Source: Bacteroidales bacterium | GTDB taxonomy: Bacteria > Bacteroidota > Bacteroidia > Bacteroidales > UBA12077 | Assembly: GCA_030156305.1 (NCBI GenBank) | Contig: JASGMZ010000111.1 | Coordinates: forward strand, 1-9,152 | Length of the DNA stretch: 9,152 nucleotides | Direction: 5' to 3' | Shown here: positions 7,337-9,152 of the stretch, one piece after another | Numbering within the stretch: the first letter of the stretch is position 1 | How the letters are laid out: each line of letters starts with the position of its first letter | The notes under the pieces: model-generated | Database searches by the model: none | Seen by the model: the letters and a program-made list of their open reading frames with translations, nothing else | Told to the model about the DNA's origin: nothing | Position numbers and translations under genes: made by a program

Positions 7337-7344
7337 CTGTTTTT
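7337..7344. other. weak hairpin in the nadB-lpxK gap (no firm terminator)
   Basis: The 87-base gap between nadB and lpxK contains AACTG and CAGTT arms around an AT-rich loop on the minus strand, without a T-run, plus a promoter-like TATTTTAG nearer lpxK. Neither is strong enough to split the nadB-lpxK transcript; the position given is approximate, covering the loop region. Confidence 0.2.
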
Positions 7345-7368
7345 GAATCAGTTGTTGAAAAAATATCC

Positions 7369-8949
7369 CTAAAATTCGCTTACCGATCCTTTTTTCGGAT
7401 AGTCGATCGTGTAATGTAATCCTCGGCTTTCGTGAAGGCTTTTAGCCATTTTTATAATTAGATATCCCACATTAATCAAATTTCTTAATTCGCAAAGTTT
7501 TTGGGAAAGCACCGATTTTTCATATAACTCTTCCGTTTCTTTAAAAATAATTTCCAGTCGGCGTAAAGCTCTTTCCAAACGAAGATTAGACCGTACAATG
7601 CCTACATAATTGCTCATGATCTGTTGAACCTCTTTATAGTTTTGAGTAATCATAATCATCTCTTCCGGATAGGTTGTCCCGTGGGCATTCCATTCCGGAA
7701 TATTTTCCTGGAGGCTTACTTTTTGTGCTATTTGTATTGATTCTTTAGCAGCTTTGTTGGCATAAACCACAGCTTCGGATAAGGAGTTGCTGGCCAGTCT
7801 GTTAGCTCCGTGTAATCCGGTTGATGATACTTCACCTGCAGCATAAAGTCTGTTTATAGAGCTTTTGCCATTCATATCCACTTTAATTCCACCACACATA
7901 TAATGAGCTGCAGGAACTACCGGTATTGGGTCTTTGGTAATATCGATATTTAACGATAAGCATTTTTGATAAATGTTGGGAAAATGTTCTTTTAACTTTT
8001 CTTCATTCAGATGCGAACAATCCAGATATACAAAATCGTCACCTCGAATTTTCATTTCATGGTCAATGGCACGTGCAACAATATCCCTGGGTGCGAGACA
8101 TCCTCGGGGGTCGTATTTGGACATAAACTCTTTTCCATCGGTTGTTTTTAAAATGGCTCCAAATCCTCGCAACGCTTCGGTAATTAAAAACGAAGGCCTT
8201 TCGCCGGGATTATATAAAGACGTTGGATGGAACTGGATAAATTCCATATTTTCAATTACCCCTTTGGCCCGGTAAACCATGGCAATCCCATCGCCAGTAG
8301 CTATTTTGGGATTCGTTGTCGTGTCGTAAAGGTTCCCGGTTCCTCCGGTGGCCATGAGAGTAGTTTTGGATAAAAAGGTATGTACCTGATCGGTTTTTAA
8401 ATCTAAGACATAGGCTCCGTAACATTCTGTATCCTTGTGGCTTCTCTTGACCAGTTTCCCTAAGTGATGCTGGGTAATAATATCAACCGCAAAATGGTGT
8501 TCTAATATTTCAATATCAGGATGTGCTTTGACTTGTCTTACCAATGAATTTTGGATTTCTTCGCCGGTGTTGTCTTTATGGTGTAATACCCTGTATTCTG
8601 AATGCCCTCCTTCACGCCCTAAATCATATTTTCCTTGCTCGTTTTGATCAAATTTTACTCCCCACTCAATTAATTGTTTTATCTGGTTAGGTGCTTCACG
8701 TACCACCATTTCTACTACTTCTTTATTACATAATCCGTCGCCTGCAATCAATGTGTCCTGAATGTGTTTTTCGTAATTATCAGGCTGGTAGGTTACTGCT
8801 GCAATTCCACCTTGTGCATATTTGGTGTTGGCTTCCTTTAAATCAGCTTTACTGATTAAAATAACTTTCCCATGTTCGGCAACTTTTAGTGCATAGCTTA
8901 ATCCGGCGATACCCGCGCCTATAACTAAAAAATCAGTTTTTCTAACCAT
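7369..8949 (-). CDS. nadB: L-aspartate oxidase
   Basis: NadB is the FAD enzyme that oxidises L-aspartate to iminoaspartate, which NadA condenses with dihydroxyacetone phosphate to quinolinate for NAD synthesis. The 526-residue length is normal. The N-terminal dinucleotide fold has GAGIAGLSYA (11-20), and TKYAQGGIAAV (42-52) continues the FAD site. GREGGHS (111-117), QFHPTSLY (239-246), APRDIVARAI (286-295), AAHYMCGGI (347-355) and GLHGANRLASNSL (378-390) are the succinate dehydrogenase/aspartate oxidase signatures. They include the likely substrate-binding His241, Arg288, His349 and Arg384. The C-terminal helical domain (about 430-515) is complete. No nadA or nadC is present in the window. 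The gene begins about 29 bases downstream of an exact -7 promoter box, has no Shine-Dalgarno, and heads the run that continues with lpxK and the phosphorylase. Confidence 0.97.
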   Translation of the reverse strand: MVRKTDFLVIGAGIAGLSYALKVAEHGKVILISKADLKEANTKYAQGGIAAVTYQPDNYEKHIQDTLIAGDGLCNKEVVEMVVREAPNQIKQLIEWGVKFDQNEQGKYDLGREGGHSEYRVLHHKDNTGEEIQNSLVRQVKAHPDIEILEHHFAVDIITQHHLGKLVKRSHKDTECYGAYVLDLKTDQVHTFLSKTTLMATGGTGNLYDTTTNPKIATGDGIAMVYRAKGVIENMEFIQFHPTSLYNPGERPSFLITEALRGFGAILKTTDGKEFMSKYDPRGCLAPRDIVARAIDHEMKIRGDDFVYLDCSHLNEEKLKEHFPNIYQKCLSLNIDITKDPIPVVPAAHYMCGGIKVDMNGKSSINRLYAAGEVSSTGLHGANRLASNSLSEAVVYANKAAKESIQIAQKVSLQENIPEWNAHGTTYPEEMIMITQNYKEVQQIMSNYVGIVRSNLRLERALRRLEIIFKETEELYEKSVLSQKLCELRNLINVGYLIIKMAKSLHESRGLHYTIDYPKKGSVSEF

Positions 8950-8977
8950 AGTTTGCGAAATTCATGATTATACGAAA

Positions 8978-8985
8978 CAAAGATA
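8978..8985 (-). promoter_or_regulatory. Bacteroidota -7 promoter box for nadB
   Basis: On the minus strand this reads TATCTTTG, an exact match to TAnnTTTG. The spacing to the nadB ATG (8949) would give a short leader of roughly 20-25 bases, normal for this phylum. The expected TTTG at -33 is represented only by a poor TTTTC about 22 bases further up, so the promoter is half supported. Confidence 0.5.
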
Positions 8986-9013
8986 CTAATAGTATTTAGT
9001 GCATCTTAGAAAA

Positions 9014-9030
9014 CACTAGTTTTTTTAGTG
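9014..9030. repeat. short inverted repeat flanking a T-run
   Basis: CACTA (9014-9018) and TAGTG (9026-9030) are inverted copies separated by GTTTTTT. The right arm is shared with the outer arm of the 127-base palindrome, so CACTA/TAGTG occurs three times around this edge (9014, 9026 and 9148). This may be the remnant of a neighbouring element copy or part of the same element's border. Confidence 0.45.
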
Positions 9031-9152
9031 GCGTAATAAAAAACGTCAAGAATAAGGCTTGCGAAGAATTGGCAGCCAGGAGTTTACTGACGTAAATGAC
9101 TGGTTGCCAATGCGAGCGTAACGCAGTTATTGACGTTTTCTTATAGCCACTA
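9026..9152. repeat. 127-base imperfect palindrome, MITE- or REP-like candidate, at the window edge
   Basis: Nested inverted repeats pair around one centre. The outer arms are TAGTGGC (9026-9032) with GCCACTA (9146-9152). Next come AAAACGTCAA (9040-9049) with TTGACGTTTT (9130-9139), ten of ten; then ATTGGCAGCCAG (9068-9079) with CTGGTTGCCAAT (9100-9111), eleven of twelve with a G-T pair for the rest; and an apical TTTAC-TGAC-GTAAA hairpin (9083-9096). The unpaired stretches at 9050-9067 and 9112-9129 form a GC-containing internal loop. There is no open reading frame of note inside. Outer ends begin and finish with TA, as in elements inserted at TA sites, but this is only suggestive. In transcription order it lies upstream of the nadB promoter. 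It is followed by an A-run rather than a T-run, so it is not an intrinsic terminator for minus-strand transcription. Confidence 0.75.

Noticed and set aside
7973..8275. Plus-strand 100-codon frame inside nadB
   Set aside because: It is antisense to the conserved FAD/substrate-binding region of nadB.
9026..9152. CRISPR repeat, tRNA or riboswitch at the right edge
   Set aside because: There are no regularly spaced direct repeats, no cloverleaf or CCA-type arrangement, and the arms pair about a single centre as in a palindrome.

Overview
The window is typical of a Bacteroidota chromosome. It is strongly AT-rich and every gene I can support lies on the minus strand. Most starts lack a clear Shine-Dalgarno sequence. 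Two intergenic regions carry an exact match to the Bacteroidota -7 promoter box (TAnnTTTG). An lpxK gene indicates a lipid A-bearing Gram-negative envelope. I cannot place it reliably below phylum.

Layout in the direction of transcription (right to left). At the right edge (9026-9152) is a 127-base imperfect palindrome whose outer arms (TAGTGGC / GCCACTA) end exactly at the window boundary. It precedes a consensus -7 box and a housekeeping run: nadB (L-aspartate oxidase, NAD synthesis), lpxK (lipid A 4'-kinase) and a trimeric purine nucleoside phosphorylase whose start overlaps the lpxK end by 44 bases. A strong intrinsic terminator follows and sits almost on the start codon of the next gene, an MFS transporter of the fosmidomycin-resistance (Fsr) type.

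After a second consensus -7 box comes the accessory-looking part. An asparagine-synthetase-like protein has lost the N-terminal glutaminase cysteine, and its stop overlaps the start of an NTP_transf_5-type nucleotidyltransferase (ATGA). This gene pair resembles part of a lasso-peptide-type gene set (an ATP-dependent macrolactam-forming cyclase plus an accessory nucleotidyltransferase). However, no precursor, RRE/PqqD-like or transglutaminase-like protease gene is visible here, so the function is open.

The left 970 bases, which might look empty, hold the 5' part of a minus-strand gene that runs off the window. It encodes two tandem copies of a SiaB-like (DUF6272-type) GHKL kinase domain, whereas the family normally has one. 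The gene is probably part of a SiaABCD-like phosphorylation switch, with partner genes expected beyond the left edge.

The points most worth following up are the double SiaB domain protein, the Cys-less synthetase/nucleotidyltransferase couple, the edge palindrome, the terminator placed against the MFS start, and an Asp at the purine-specificity position of the phosphorylase.
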